Assembly (NCBI GenBank): GCA_903833215.1
Contig: CAILEM010000100.1
Location: 1-32,609 of the forward strand
DNA: 32,609 nucleotides
Reading direction: 5' to 3'
From: an uncultured Armatimonadota bacterium
GTDB taxonomy: Bacteria; Armatimonadota; Fimbriimonadia; Fimbriimonadales; Fimbriimonadaceae
A program made the translations under genes and the position numbers. Every line of letters starts with the position of its first letter. The stretch's first letter is position 1. Under the pieces are notes generated by a model. It saw only the letters and a program-made list of their open reading frames with translations. It did not search any database and was not told the origin of the DNA. This document shows positions 17,418 through 26,286 of this stretch, one piece after another.

Positions 17418-17749
17418 GTTGCATCAACGAACTGATTACTGACGAGTGCCGGGCATAGCCTGAATACAAGGCAGCATACGAAGTAGAAAGTGCACTGCGC
17501 GCTCTCGTGCGTGCCCGGAATGCTGCAAAATTAAGCCAGCGCGACTTGGCCGAAACGCTGCACCTTTCTCAGCCCTATATCGCCCAAGTAGAGCGTGGAA
17601 GCAAACTGATGAGTTTGTCACTAATGGTCCGCTACGCCAACGCAGTGGGTGCGACGATTGAGGTCAAACCGAAAAAGCGTGCCAAACATCCCGCAGTCGC
17701 CACAAGCTTCATTAGGGGTCGCGTAGCCGACGCACCGACAAAGCGATAG
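17414..17749 (+). pseudogene. XRE-family antitoxin-like regulator with in-frame TAG
   Basis: From ATG 17414 the frame reads SCINELITDECRA, a TAG stop at 17456-17458, then PEYKAAYEVESALRALVRAR and a full helix-turn-helix (LSQRDLAETLHLSQPYIAQVERG) followed by LMVRYANAVGATIEVK. HigA-like antitoxins normally read ...DPEFRAAYEA.. straight through this junction, so the TAG interrupts a conserved N-terminal arm. A GTG at 17507 could restart translation and give an 80-residue HTH protein, but it lacks a ribosome site. The last 38 bases overlap the opposite-strand membrane protein gene. A pseudogene or a readthrough product are the main options. Confidence 0.55.
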
Positions 17750-17990
17750 CGGGCAGCGCTACCGCAGCGAGGAGTGCTCCGAGCAGGAGTAAGAGCTTGC
17801 CCTTACTTACTGCGTCCTCTCCGGTCGTAGAGGGAAACCCAAGTTCGGGCCAGCCAATCAGGTACTTCTGGAAAACGGCGTAGTAACCTTGGCCCAGGAA
17901 CGCAGCGGAGAACTGGAGAGGCAGTGAGAAGGAGATGCAGAATAGGACAAAGGCAGCCCTACGCGAAAAGCGCTTTTTGCCGTCTGACAT
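17712..17990 (-). CDS. Small two-segment membrane protein, unknown
   Basis: A 92-residue protein beginning MSDGKKRFSRRAAF. It has a first membrane segment (AFVLFCISFSLPLQFSAAFLG) and a second near the end (LLLLLGALLAAVALPAIALS), followed by the basic tail VRRLRDP; both termini are probably cytoplasmic. No family is recognised. The frame extends to 18023, but ATG 17990 starts at a natural basic N-terminus. GACCAC-T-GTGGTC (18004-18016) lies 13 bases upstream of it and could be an operator. Confidence 0.55.
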   Translation of the reverse strand: MSDGKKRFSRRAAFVLFCISFSLPLQFSAAFLGQGYYAVFQKYLIGWPELGFPSTTGEDAVSKGKLLLLLGALLAAVALPAIALSVRRLRDP

Positions 17991-18099
17991 GGATTGATTG
18001 TACGACCACTGTGGTCTTCCCATGTACTAAGCGAACGCATCGCAGTGGACTGGTTCCGGTCGCGCTCACGACGAGGTCGTTGGGATCACTCCTCTGCTA

Positions 18100-18145
18100 A
18101 GAAGCTCGGACTCTTGCATAGTCACATGAGAGAGTCCGAGCTTCT
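18100..18145. terminator. 15-bp perfect stem-loop after the efflux operon
   Basis: AGAAGCTCGGACTCT (18100-18114), a 16-base loop, and AGAGTCCGAGCTTCT (18131-18145). It lies 6 bases beyond the stop of the TolC-type gene, where the minus-strand operon should end. No T-run follows in either direction, so it may act as a transcript-stabilising 3' hairpin or a factor-dependent end. Confidence 0.5.
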
Positions 18146-18151
18146 GCGGCA

Positions 18152-19804
18152 CTACCTGCCCACCTCCTTAGAAAGTGGGGCCGTTGAATAGCCAAGAGAC
18201 GTCTGAGTGTAGGCGTAGCGACCCACTGCTTTGTCTACCGTGGATCGACCGTTGTTGTAGTCGTACAGGGCATTGACGTAGTCGCTCTGGGCTTGGCTCA
18301 GGGTTTGCTGGGCGTTGCTAAGCTCAACGATGGGAGAGACGCCTTCCTGGGAGGTAACTCCCGTCGTATAGCGGAGTCGAGCCAGCCGATAGGCTTCATC
18401 CGCCTGGGCAAGGCTCTGACGTGCCGTTTTGAGCGAGAGCTCCGCTGCCTGAAGATTTAGATATGCCTTTCGTAGCTCAAGCGTAATCGAATCGATTGTC
18501 GCCCGCCGGTTCGTTTCTGCAGTCGCAACGCCAGCATGGGCTTGAGTAACCCGCCCGTGACTTGCCCCCGAATCGAAGATCGGAATGCTCAAAGTTAGTA
18601 GCCCGTATCCGGTTGTCTGCTGGCCGAAAGCGCCTGTGTTTGGCGTGTAGGCATAGTTGTAGCCAAGACTCAAGGTAGGCCGAAGTCCCGCGTTGGCAAT
18701 GGTCACGCCTTTTCTCGCCGCTGCGATGCTGGCGTCGTCCCGCAAGATTTCGGGCCTTGTTTTGATCGACTCGTCAAGCAAACGCCGATATTCGCCATCC
18801 TCGGGCCGCGGGTTTGGTATGGTCACGTCTTGGGCCGCTGCAGCGAGGGCAGCACCACGATCACCAACGGTTCCGTCTGCCCCGATCTTGAAGTCATTCT
18901 CGGGTGGCTTTGACGGCTTAAGGTCAGGGCCAGCGTAGGCAGATTTTGCGCTCTCGGGAATTTCGACCGCCCCGGTTGAGGTCAGCGTGAGTGCGGTATC
19001 CAAGTCAATACCCATCACGCTGTTCAGAGACGCAAACGCCTGGGACAGTGAATTCCGGTTGGAGATCAAGGTCCTTTCTGCGGTCGCCATATCGCTTTTC
19101 GCGGTGGTGACGTCGTAACGCGCCGATGTCCCCGCATTGACACGAAGCTGCGCGTCTGATAAACGGTCGACCGCGTTCTGCAAGGCATCTTGCGCCACCC
19201 TCACCAATGCTTGAGCACGAAGCACAGAATAGAAGGCACTCTTCGCCTGAAGCACAATTTCATTGCGAGTCCTGTTGATATCCAACTTGGCCGCGATCTG
19301 GTTGAACTTAGCCTGATCTCGCGCTGCTCGAAGTTCACCACTGATGTCAATGGGAACGCTGAACGTCGCATTCACCTGGTTCTGAAATTGCTGATTGGTA
19401 ACGATCGCTTGGCCGCCAAGATTGCTGGCTTGAGCGGCGTTGTAGCCATAAAGATTGTAGTTTAGGTTGATGGATGGGCCAAGTCCCGCCCGGGCAGTCG
19501 TTGATGCCCCTTGAGTTCGCAGGTATGACTCGGCTTGCAGCGCCAAGTCTCGGTTGGTAGCCAGAGCTATGGAAACGATGTCGTTCAACGTCAGTGCTTT
19601 TCCACGAAGTGAAACGGGAAGCCGAGGCGACGACTTCAGCGGACGGTCCGGTATAGGTAGCTCAAGAGCTGGTTTCGGAAGGGTGCCTTGTGGCACGGTC
19701 GTAGGGGACTGAGCGAGTGCCAAGGACGGCAGGGCAAGTGCTGCACCGAGAGCCCAGGACCAGCCTATCGTACGAAGAATCGTGGTATTTGACTGAAGCT
19801 TCAT
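18152..19804 (-). CDS. TolC-family outer-membrane efflux channel
   Basis: A 550-residue outer-membrane factor. It has a Sec signal (ILRTIGWSWALGAALALPSLALAQ) and two outer-membrane efflux repeats, each of long amphipathic coiled coils separated by beta strands (first about 60-240, second about 310-530). Typical motifs are LTLNDIVSIALATNRDLALQ, ARAGLGPSINLNYN, LRPTLSLGYNYAY, LLTLSIPIFDSG and SNAQQTLSQAQSDYVNALYDYN. The open frame runs far upstream, but only the ATG at 19804 (AAGGTG six bases before) starts a signal peptide; the ATG at 19819 overlaps the pump's TAA as TAATG, indicating coupling. It forms the outer-membrane duct for the RND pump encoded just upstream. It is the last gene of the operon. 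Confidence 0.93.
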   Translation of the reverse strand: MKLQSNTTILRTIGWSWALGAALALPSLALAQSPTTVPQGTLPKPALELPIPDRPLKSSPRLPVSLRGKALTLNDIVSIALATNRDLALQAESYLRTQGASTTARAGLGPSINLNYNLYGYNAAQASNLGGQAIVTNQQFQNQVNATFSVPIDISGELRAARDQAKFNQIAAKLDINRTRNEIVLQAKSAFYSVLRAQALVRVAQDALQNAVDRLSDAQLRVNAGTSARYDVTTAKSDMATAERTLISNRNSLSQAFASLNSVMGIDLDTALTLTSTGAVEIPESAKSAYAGPDLKPSKPPENDFKIGADGTVGDRGAALAAAAQDVTIPNPRPEDGEYRRLLDESIKTRPEILRDDASIAAARKGVTIANAGLRPTLSLGYNYAYTPNTGAFGQQTTGYGLLTLSIPIFDSGASHGRVTQAHAGVATAETNRRATIDSITLELRKAYLNLQAAELSLKTARQSLAQADEAYRLARLRYTTGVTSQEGVSPIVELSNAQQTLSQAQSDYVNALYDYNNGRSTVDKAVGRYAYTQTSLGYSTAPLSKEVGR

Positions 19805-19818
19805 AGGGTTCACCTTCA

Positions 19819-22800
19819 TTAGGAATGGGTCTCCGAACTGCGAGAAAAGCGATTCATGAAGCCGATGAGCGGTTTCTTCCTGCGGGTTATGAATCCCGAG
19901 AAATCGGCCATCAACGTGTAGACCACTGGGGTCGCGATGAGGGTAAGTGCAAGGGAGAGCGTTTGGCCACCGATAATGACATCGCCCGCCGAGTGGTTCG
20001 TGTCCGCACCGACCCCTTGCGTAAAGGCAAGCGGTAACATGCCTGCGACGAACGCGCATGTCGTCATCAGGATCGGTCGAAGCCTGTCTCGGCTCGCCAC
20101 CAACACCGCCTCTTCGCGGCCCATTCCTTTTGCGCGTAGTCCGTTGGCGTGGTCCACCTGAAGAATCGAGTTCTTCTTCACGATGCCAAAGAGCACGAGA
20201 ATGCCCAACATCGAAAAAATGTTTATGGACACGCCGGTTAGGATCATTGAGATCAATGCGAAGGGTACACACAGTGGTAGCGACATCAGGATCGTAAATG
20301 GGTGTAGCCACGATTCGAACTGAGCAGCCAGGATCAGGTACACGAACACGAACGAGAGGACCAGAGCCATTCCGAATGAAGCGAACGCCTTGCCTTGCTG
20401 CTTACTGAAGCCACCATACTGCCCAACATATTCTGGACCGGCATTCAGGCTCTTGAAAATCTTGTCGACTTCGTTCTGGACGGTTTGCTGAGAGGCTGTC
20501 TTCGCGATATTCACTTTGAGAGTGATTTGGCGTGACCGAGCGTATCGGCTAATCGAGGCGGGAGCAGTCCCGTCTTTCAATGATGTGACCTGGCTCAAGT
20601 CCACCATCTTGACCCCTTCCTTCGAACTCGGGACTGTAAAGAGGGAGAGGTCGGCACCATTTTGCCGGTACTGGGGTTCGGCACGCAGATTGACGTCGTA
20701 GCGGTGCCCGTTCTCCGTGAAGTTGGAGGCGGTCACACCGGCAACGGCGATTTGGGCCGTGTTCGCAATATCCGAAGCGGAAACACCTAGGTCTGCCGCC
20801 TGATTCCGGCGAAGGTCAAGTCGCAACTCTGGATTGCCGAATGTAGCGGAGGTATCAACATCAGAAACTCCGGGAATCTTGGCGATCTTCGCCACCATCG
20901 TGTCAGAAATTTGGCGCAGCTTGTCAAGGTTCGGACCGCTGACGATGTACTGCACCGCTGCCTGAGCAGCGCCGCCGCCAATCGCGCTGGTCGAGGAAAC
21001 TGTGATGCGCACATTCTTCGGGCTGCGGGGAACGATTTCGTCACGGACCCGCTGCATCAGAGTAAATTGCGTCGCTTTGGATTTGCGGTCCTTGATTTCG
21101 TTCAACTGGACCTGAATGTCGCCGCTATTGACCGCCCCGTCGGAGCCAGAACCGACGGTAACGACTGTAAAGCGAACGTCGGGCAATTCCCTAATCTGGG
21201 TAGCAATCCGCTCAAGTTGGTCGCTTGTAGCTTGCAGGGATGTGCCTTCAATCGTTCGGGCACTCACCACAAACTGGCTCTGGTCGTCGTCGGGAAGAAA
21301 TCCCTTATTGACGAGCGCCATCAACGGTACGATGCTGATGAAGACGGCGACGCAGGCAACCACAACGACCCACCGATGGTGAAGAGCCCAGCGCAGCACG
21401 TGCCAATACACTGTTTCTACTCGATGGTAAAGACCTTTCTTGTCAGCCTCAGGGGCCGGTTCGTCTGGAATTTGATGCGCAGCCCCAGGTGAAACGTGGG
21501 CTTTCTCCAACATCTGTAAATCGTTCTCTGATTCCTGGGAAGGATCGGAATCCTCCTCGTCTTCTGCTTTCAGCGCGCCGCGCTTGCCGCGAAGCCAGCG
21601 AGAAGACAGCATGGGTGTAAGTGTAAAGGCGACCAACAGCGAAACCATGATCGCAAACGACATGGTGTAGCCGAACGACGCCAGGAATCGTCCGAGAATC
21701 CCTGACATAAACGCTACCGGAATGAAAATCGCAACCAACGAAAGAGTAGTGGCGAGGACTGCTAACCCAATTTCCTGCGTAGCCTCCTGCGCAGCACGGC
21801 GCGGCGACACGTTCTTTTCGTTTACGAAGCGAACGATATTTTCCAGCACAAGAATCGCATCATCAATGACGATTCCCACGGCGAGGGTAAGGGCGAGTAG
21901 AGTGATGGTATTGAGGGTGAATCCCGCTACCGATATCAGAAGGAACGTCGCAATGATCGAGCTAGGAATCGCAAGCGCGGCAATGACAGTCGAACGCCAG
22001 TCCCAAAGAAATACAAGCACTGTGATGGCAGCGAGAATTGCGCCGAGGACGAGATGCTCTTTAACCGTGTCGACCGAAGCATTGATAAACGTCGATTGGT
22101 CACCGGTGATCTGAATTTTGTAACCTGCAGGTAGCGTTTTCGTGATCAGGTTGATCCGCTCTTTGATGCTGTCGATCACCGCGATCATGTTCGATCCGCT
22201 CTGCTTTTTGACTTGGAGAAGTACGGTGTTCTTCCCATTCAAACGGGCAATCGAACTGGCATCCTCTAGGGCGTCTTCCACTTTCGCGACGTCGCGAAGA
22301 TAGACCGGAGTCCCACCCTTCTGAGTCAAAACGAGCGACTCCATCTCTTTAGCACTCGTGAATCGGCCCATCGTCTTAACGGAAATGCGCCTTTCTTTGG
22401 TCTCAAGAGAACCGCCCGGAACTTCCACGTTTTGACGTTGAAGCCCGTCGCGAACGGCAATTGCCGTTAGTCCGTAGGCGCGGAGCCTCTGCGGATCAAG
22501 CGTGACGTTGATTTGGCGGAGCCTTCCGCCGACGATGGACACTTCACCGACGCCGCTTACGGATTCGAGTTGAGGACGCAACGTCTTGTCGGCGTATTCA
22601 GAAATGGTACGAATATCAGCGTTAGGAGCAGATAGAGCGAAAGAAACGACTGCCGCGGCATCCGCACTCATCTTTTGAACCGTGGGCTGATTGACGTCTT
22701 TTGGAAGGTTGGGCAACGCCAAATTGATCTTTGCCTGCACTTCAGAGAAGGCTACGTCGGCGGTCTTGGTCATCAGAAACGAAATCGAAACGATTGAGAT

Positions 22801-23064
22801 GCCTTCCGATGAAGTCGAAGAGATCGAGTCGATGCCCGCAATCGTGTTGACCTTCTTTTCGATTTCCTCGGTGACAGTCGTGTCAATTTCCTCTGCCGAG
22901 GCGCCGGGCAATGTCGTTGTAACCGTGATCATCGGCGAGTCGACGTTTGGAAACTGGTCAACAGTGAGACCGAAGTAGGCGTAAAGGCCCGATACACACA
23001 GTGCGAGGATGAGCACCGTAGCGAAGATGGGCCGCTTTATGGAGATTTGGGCAAGCCACTGCAT
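19819..23064 (-). CDS. RND multidrug efflux pump, HAE1 family
   Basis: Inner-membrane proton-driven transporter of 1081 residues. The N-terminus (QISIKRPIFATVLILALCVSG) is the usual first membrane segment. Porter-domain motifs GASAEEIDTTVTEEIE and SVSGVGEVSIVG are present. The proton relay in the fourth segment is GIVIDDAILVLENI with the paired Asp residues, and the matching Lys is in LFGIVKKNSILQVDHAN. Twelve segments in two repeats can be traced. Unusual is a central cytoplasmic loop of about 60 residues after SRWLRGKRG, rich in Asp, Glu and Ser (EDEEDSDPSQESEND). Likely substrates are drugs, dyes or detergents, with no basis for a specific one. Stop overlaps the TolC start; the membrane fusion gene ends two bases upstream. 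Confidence 0.95.
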   Translation of the reverse strand: MQWLAQISIKRPIFATVLILALCVSGLYAYFGLTVDQFPNVDSPMITVTTTLPGASAEEIDTTVTEEIEKKVNTIAGIDSISSTSSEGISIVSISFLMTKTADVAFSEVQAKINLALPNLPKDVNQPTVQKMSADAAAVVSFALSAPNADIRTISEYADKTLRPQLESVSGVGEVSIVGGRLRQINVTLDPQRLRAYGLTAIAVRDGLQRQNVEVPGGSLETKERRISVKTMGRFTSAKEMESLVLTQKGGTPVYLRDVAKVEDALEDASSIARLNGKNTVLLQVKKQSGSNMIAVIDSIKERINLITKTLPAGYKIQITGDQSTFINASVDTVKEHLVLGAILAAITVLVFLWDWRSTVIAALAIPSSIIATFLLISVAGFTLNTITLLALTLAVGIVIDDAILVLENIVRFVNEKNVSPRRAAQEATQEIGLAVLATTLSLVAIFIPVAFMSGILGRFLASFGYTMSFAIMVSLLVAFTLTPMLSSRWLRGKRGALKAEDEEDSDPSQESENDLQMLEKAHVSPGAAHQIPDEPAPEADKKGLYHRVETVYWHVLRWALHHRWVVVVACVAVFISIVPLMALVNKGFLPDDDQSQFVVSARTIEGTSLQATSDQLERIATQIRELPDVRFTVVTVGSGSDGAVNSGDIQVQLNEIKDRKSKATQFTLMQRVRDEIVPRSPKNVRITVSSTSAIGGGAAQAAVQYIVSGPNLDKLRQISDTMVAKIAKIPGVSDVDTSATFGNPELRLDLRRNQAADLGVSASDIANTAQIAVAGVTASNFTENGHRYDVNLRAEPQYRQNGADLSLFTVPSSKEGVKMVDLSQVTSLKDGTAPASISRYARSRQITLKVNIAKTASQQTVQNEVDKIFKSLNAGPEYVGQYGGFSKQQGKAFASFGMALVLSFVFVYLILAAQFESWLHPFTILMSLPLCVPFALISMILTGVSINIFSMLGILVLFGIVKKNSILQVDHANGLRAKGMGREEAVLVASRDRLRPILMTTCAFVAGMLPLAFTQGVGADTNHSAGDVIIGGQTLSLALTLIATPVVYTLMADFSGFITRRKKPLIGFMNRFSRSSETHS

Positions 23065-23066
23065 CT

Positions 23067-24662
23067 CTACTTGCCTCCTTGATCGGTTCCGGCGGTCTGG
23101 TCCGTTGTCTGAACCTTCTGACCGTCTTCGAGCACATCTTGTCCGGACGTTATTACGGTGGCACCGGCTGATAGGCCCAGCACTTCTACCGAGACGCCTT
23201 TATCAGCGCTGATCCCGGTGGTGACATCACGTGCGAGAACGATTCCGCCTTCGACGACAAGCACCTGCTTCTTTTCGCCTTTGATGATTACTGCAGTTGT
23301 CGGAACGATCGTGACGTTTCGGTGGGTTTGGACAACGATGGTGCCCTGGGCAAACATGTTTGGACGCAGCTTGTCTCCGGAATTTGGGAGCATCACACGA
23401 AGAGAGGTTGCGCGCGTGTCGGACGAACTTTGTGGATAGATCTTGGTAACCGATCCGAGGAATGTCTCGTTCGGGTATGTGTCCACATGCAAGGAAACCT
23501 GCTGGCCAACCTTTATCAACGCGACTTCGGAGTTGGATACCGCTGGCTCAAAATAGACCGAATCGAGAGAAACAACATGCAGAAGAACGGTCGCCGAAGA
23601 AACAACTTGCCCCGGTTCAGCTGATCGCTCTGAAACACGGCCCGCGATGGGCGCGCGAACCATGGAGTCCGAAAGGGCTTGCTGCGCGATAGCCGCCGCG
23701 CTTGTAGCTTCCTGGAGAGAGGCTTTTGCCGCCTCAATATCCGCCTGTTTCACGCGATTTTGCTTTCGCCCAGCGATCGCAGTATTCAAATCGGCCCGTC
23801 TCACGTCGTCGGTAGCACGCGCAGCGTTTGCTTGCCGTAATGCCTCCTCTGCCTGCCGAACGGTCTCCTTCGCCTGCTGAATATCTTGCCTTCGGCTGCC
23901 TTCTTGCTGCATTCTGAGCGCCGCACGCTTTGAATTCAGATCAGCTAGGGCAACATCGCGTGAACTGACGTACTTGTCGTACTCCGCGTCCGAGATGGCA
24001 CCCGCATCATGAAGCTTCTTGTAGCGGCGGAGATCGGATTCTGCTTTGCGGGAGTTTGCTTCTGCCGAGGCGAGGGCAGCCTCCGTCTGCTTACGCTCTT
24101 CGGGACGCGCACCTTCGAGCGTGGTGGAGAGAGCTGCTTTGGCGCTGGCGAGTTTGGATTCGGCGGATCGCACCTGGGCTGCCGAGGTTGCGGTCTGTTG
24201 GTTCAGAGCCGCCTGGGCAGAGTCGATTGATGCGTCAGTTTGCGCGAGTTGTTGCGCATAAGCAGCTTGCGCTTGTTCCAGTTTTGCCCTGGCCGAGGTG
24301 ACTGCAGCTTCGCTGGAACGAAGCTGTGAGCGAAGGTCCCTATCGTCGACTCGCGCAAGAATCTGACCTGCTTTGACGGTGTCGCCCTCACGAACCAACA
24401 CTTCGGTCAGACGCCCTGCCTGCTTTGCGGAGAGAGAAACGTCTTGGAGAGCAACAATTGAACCCGTTACTGACACGGTCTTCGAGACGTCTCCCGATCG
24501 TGCTTTCTGTACGCTAACAGTCGTAGTCTGCTTTTCTGCCGATGGCGAGGAGGAAGGGGCCATCTTCGGACCGCAGCTGGCGACGACGAGGGCCAACAGC
24601 ACAGACAAAAGACGCCCGCTTACGGACACCAATGTGCTACATGGACGCATGAATTCACTCAT
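23067..24662 (-). CDS. Periplasmic adaptor (membrane fusion) lipoprotein of the RND pump
   Basis: A 531-residue HlyD/AcrA-type adaptor. The signal SGRLLSVLLALVVASCG ends in a lipobox (VASC), so it is probably an inner-membrane-tethered lipoprotein. Domain order: half-lipoyl (VTGSIVALQDVSLSAKQAGRL, VREGDTVKAGQILARVDD), a very long coiled-coil hairpin (about 95-300, Ala/Gln/Glu/Arg rich), the second half-lipoyl (SMVRAPIAGRVSERSAEPGQVV), beta-barrel (VALIKVGQQVSLHVDTYP) and membrane-proximal part (TAVIIKGEKKQVLV). The hairpin is about twice the AcrA length, as in adaptors spanning a larger gap to TolC. Starts at 24668 (GTG), 24662 (ATG) and 24650 (ATG) are possible; 24662 is used because it overlaps the preceding small ORF. 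Confidence 0.93.
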   Translation of the reverse strand: MSEFMRPCSTLVSVSGRLLSVLLALVVASCGPKMAPSSSPSAEKQTTTVSVQKARSGDVSKTVSVTGSIVALQDVSLSAKQAGRLTEVLVREGDTVKAGQILARVDDRDLRSQLRSSEAAVTSARAKLEQAQAAYAQQLAQTDASIDSAQAALNQQTATSAAQVRSAESKLASAKAALSTTLEGARPEERKQTEAALASAEANSRKAESDLRRYKKLHDAGAISDAEYDKYVSSRDVALADLNSKRAALRMQQEGSRRQDIQQAKETVRQAEEALRQANAARATDDVRRADLNTAIAGRKQNRVKQADIEAAKASLQEATSAAAIAQQALSDSMVRAPIAGRVSERSAEPGQVVSSATVLLHVVSLDSVYFEPAVSNSEVALIKVGQQVSLHVDTYPNETFLGSVTKIYPQSSSDTRATSLRVMLPNSGDKLRPNMFAQGTIVVQTHRNVTIVPTTAVIIKGEKKQVLVVEGGIVLARDVTTGISADKGVSVEVLGLSAGATVITSGQDVLEDGQKVQTTDQTAGTDQGGK

Positions 24663-24804
24663 GAGCACTCACCGCGAACTCTCTATGGGTGGCACCGTAG
24701 CCGAAGTAGTAATGCTGATCGGCAGCCATCTTGTACGCTGCCGGAATAGCCGCCAAGGTGTGGGCTACCAGAAGTGCCGTTGTCGAATGCTTGCTGTGTT
24801 CCAA
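24655..24804 (-). CDS. 49-residue small protein in the efflux operon
   Basis: A short minus-strand frame starting at a TTG (24804) seven bases after a perfect AAGGAG (24817-24812). It encodes 49 residues beginning MEHSKHSTTALLVAHTLAAI, with PAAYKMAADQHYYFGYG in the middle. Its TGA (24657-24655) overlaps the adaptor's ATG (24662) by eight bases, so ribosomes could pass directly to the adaptor. It fills the otherwise empty gap between the kinase and adaptor genes. It has a mildly hydrophobic centre, and no family is recognised. It may be a real small pump-associated protein or a leader ORF that couples translation. Confidence 0.45.
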   Translation of the reverse strand: MEHSKHSTTALLVAHTLAAIPAAYKMAADQHYYFGYGATHREFAVSAHE

Positions 24805-24876
24805 TTCTCAACTCCTTGTCACCTTAAGAGTCTGGAGACAGGAAATGAGTCAAAAATGAGGATTACCAGCCGCAGC

Positions 24877-26286
24877 TCATTTGCCTTGTGGTAGTTCGAT
24901 GATAACGATCGTGCCGCGACCGATCTCGCTCCGGATTCTTACGTTGCCTTGGTGTGCTTCGACGATTGCCTTTACCAGCGCGAGGCCCAGACCAGTCCCT
25001 CCCGTCTCGCGTTCGCGTGAGGCATCGACCCTATAGAAACGGTCAAAGACATGAGGAATGTGCTCAGCCGCTATGCCACTGCCAGTGTCTTCCACCTGGA
25101 TAACGACATTCATGTCGCGATTGAAAGCGGTAAGCACGACCTCGCCATCCCTCGGCGTATGTCGTGCTGCATTGTCGAGCAGGTTTGAAAGAACTCGGGA
25201 AAGCTCGGCTGCATCTGCAGAAACTTGAAGGCCTGTCTCAACCCGGCAATCGATCTTGCGTCCGTATGCGTCTTCGACAATCGAAAGTGCCTCTTCGGCG
25301 AGCGACTCTACGGGTACGGATCGCCTCTTCCCCAAAAGCATCCCTTCATCTGCCCGGGCAAGCAGCAGGAGGTCGCTGACGATCGACGACATTCTGTCTG
25401 TGGAGCGTCTTAGCGAGTCAAGGTGATCCATGTACTTCTCAGGGGTCTGGACCTTTTGCGAAGCGACTCCAAGACGGGTCCGCATTGCTGTGAGTGGGGT
25501 CTTCAATTCGTGCGATGCATCCGCGACGAACAGCTTTTGCGACTTATAGGCACCTTCCAAGTCTCGAAACGCCGTCTCTAGCCGACCAAGCATCGAATTG
25601 AACACACTACCTAAATGAGCAAACTCGTCTGTGCCGATTACTGGCATGCGCCCCGAGAAGTTGGTAGCTCCAATACGTCCTGCTGCATCCGCGAATTCCC
25701 CAACCGGGCGTAGCGCTCGGCGCGTCAGCCACACTCCAGCTACACCTGTCAAAAGCAAGGCAAGGGGCAGCAGGAGTAATAGCACGCGTCCTAGATTCGC
25801 TACTGCCTTGTCGGCGTACTCCAAATTGGCCGCGAGTTGGGCCGAGCCAGCAAGACGTCCGTCCCTGTATAAAGGCAAGGACAGAACTCTCACCCGTCGC
25901 CGATCAATGTGGTAGTCAAACAATTCTCTGCTTCCCATAAGTGATCGATTGGCGGCGGCGACGTCCCAGGGACCGCCGTCTAGCGGCGCACCCCTGGTAT
26001 CGAGGAGATTGAGTCGAGGGCGGATGATGTAGTACTCGAACTCAATTTTGCGAAACTGTGCCGGATCGACACCGACGAGTTGCTCGGCTGGCATCGGAGT
26101 GTTTTTGGGAGGAGTTTTTGGGAGGTTTTGGAACGTCGACGTCAAGAAGTCGGCGCGAGCGATGAGCTCTTGGTCGACAGCTCCGTAAAGTCCGGCACGG
26201 GTGTACACAAATGCCACCAGGCCGACCAAAGTGAGGACTGCTGCTAGAACCACCGAATTCCACACGGTGAGTCGTGTACGAATCAC
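24877..26286 (-). CDS. Sensor histidine kinase
   Basis: A 469-residue transmembrane kinase. First membrane segment VVLAAVLTLVGLVAFVYTRAG, then a periplasmic sensor of about 140 residues (GAVDQELIARADF...), second segment LLLLLPLALLLTGVAGVWL, a HAMP region (RRALRPVGEFADAAGRIGA), HisKA with phospho-acceptor His in FVADASHELKTPLTAMR, N-box LSNLLDNAARHTP, and ATP-lid motifs VEDTGSGIAAEHIPHVFDRF and GGTGLGLALVKAIVEAHQG. The start is the GTG at 26286, which overlaps the regulator's stop as GTGA and has GGAG upstream; longer frames would run into the regulator gene. It should phosphorylate the adjacent regulator in response to an envelope or toxicant signal, controlling the efflux genes downstream. 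Close to CusS/MprB-like kinases in layout. Confidence 0.94.
   Translation of the reverse strand: MIRTRLTVWNSVVLAAVLTLVGLVAFVYTRAGLYGAVDQELIARADFLTSTFQNLPKTPPKNTPMPAEQLVGVDPAQFRKIEFEYYIIRPRLNLLDTRGAPLDGGPWDVAAANRSLMGSRELFDYHIDRRRVRVLSLPLYRDGRLAGSAQLAANLEYADKAVANLGRVLLLLLPLALLLTGVAGVWLTRRALRPVGEFADAAGRIGATNFSGRMPVIGTDEFAHLGSVFNSMLGRLETAFRDLEGAYKSQKLFVADASHELKTPLTAMRTRLGVASQKVQTPEKYMDHLDSLRRSTDRMSSIVSDLLLLARADEGMLLGKRRSVPVESLAEEALSIVEDAYGRKIDCRVETGLQVSADAAELSRVLSNLLDNAARHTPRDGEVVLTAFNRDMNVVIQVEDTGSGIAAEHIPHVFDRFYRVDASRERETGGTGLGLALVKAIVEAHQGNVRIRSEIGRGTIVIIELPQGK

Noticed and set aside
19805-20311. N-terminal 169-residue extension of the TolC-type frame
   Set aside because: It overlaps the RND gene in another frame and has no family similarity. 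The signal peptide begins at the ATG of 19804.
20911-21492. 193-codon open frame on the plus strand inside the RND gene
   Set aside because: Antisense shadow of a highly conserved coding region with no recognisable domain.
24373-24894. 173-codon plus-strand frame across the kinase-adaptor junction
   Set aside because: No ribosome site or domain. The minus strand carries the real genes and a better small ORF.
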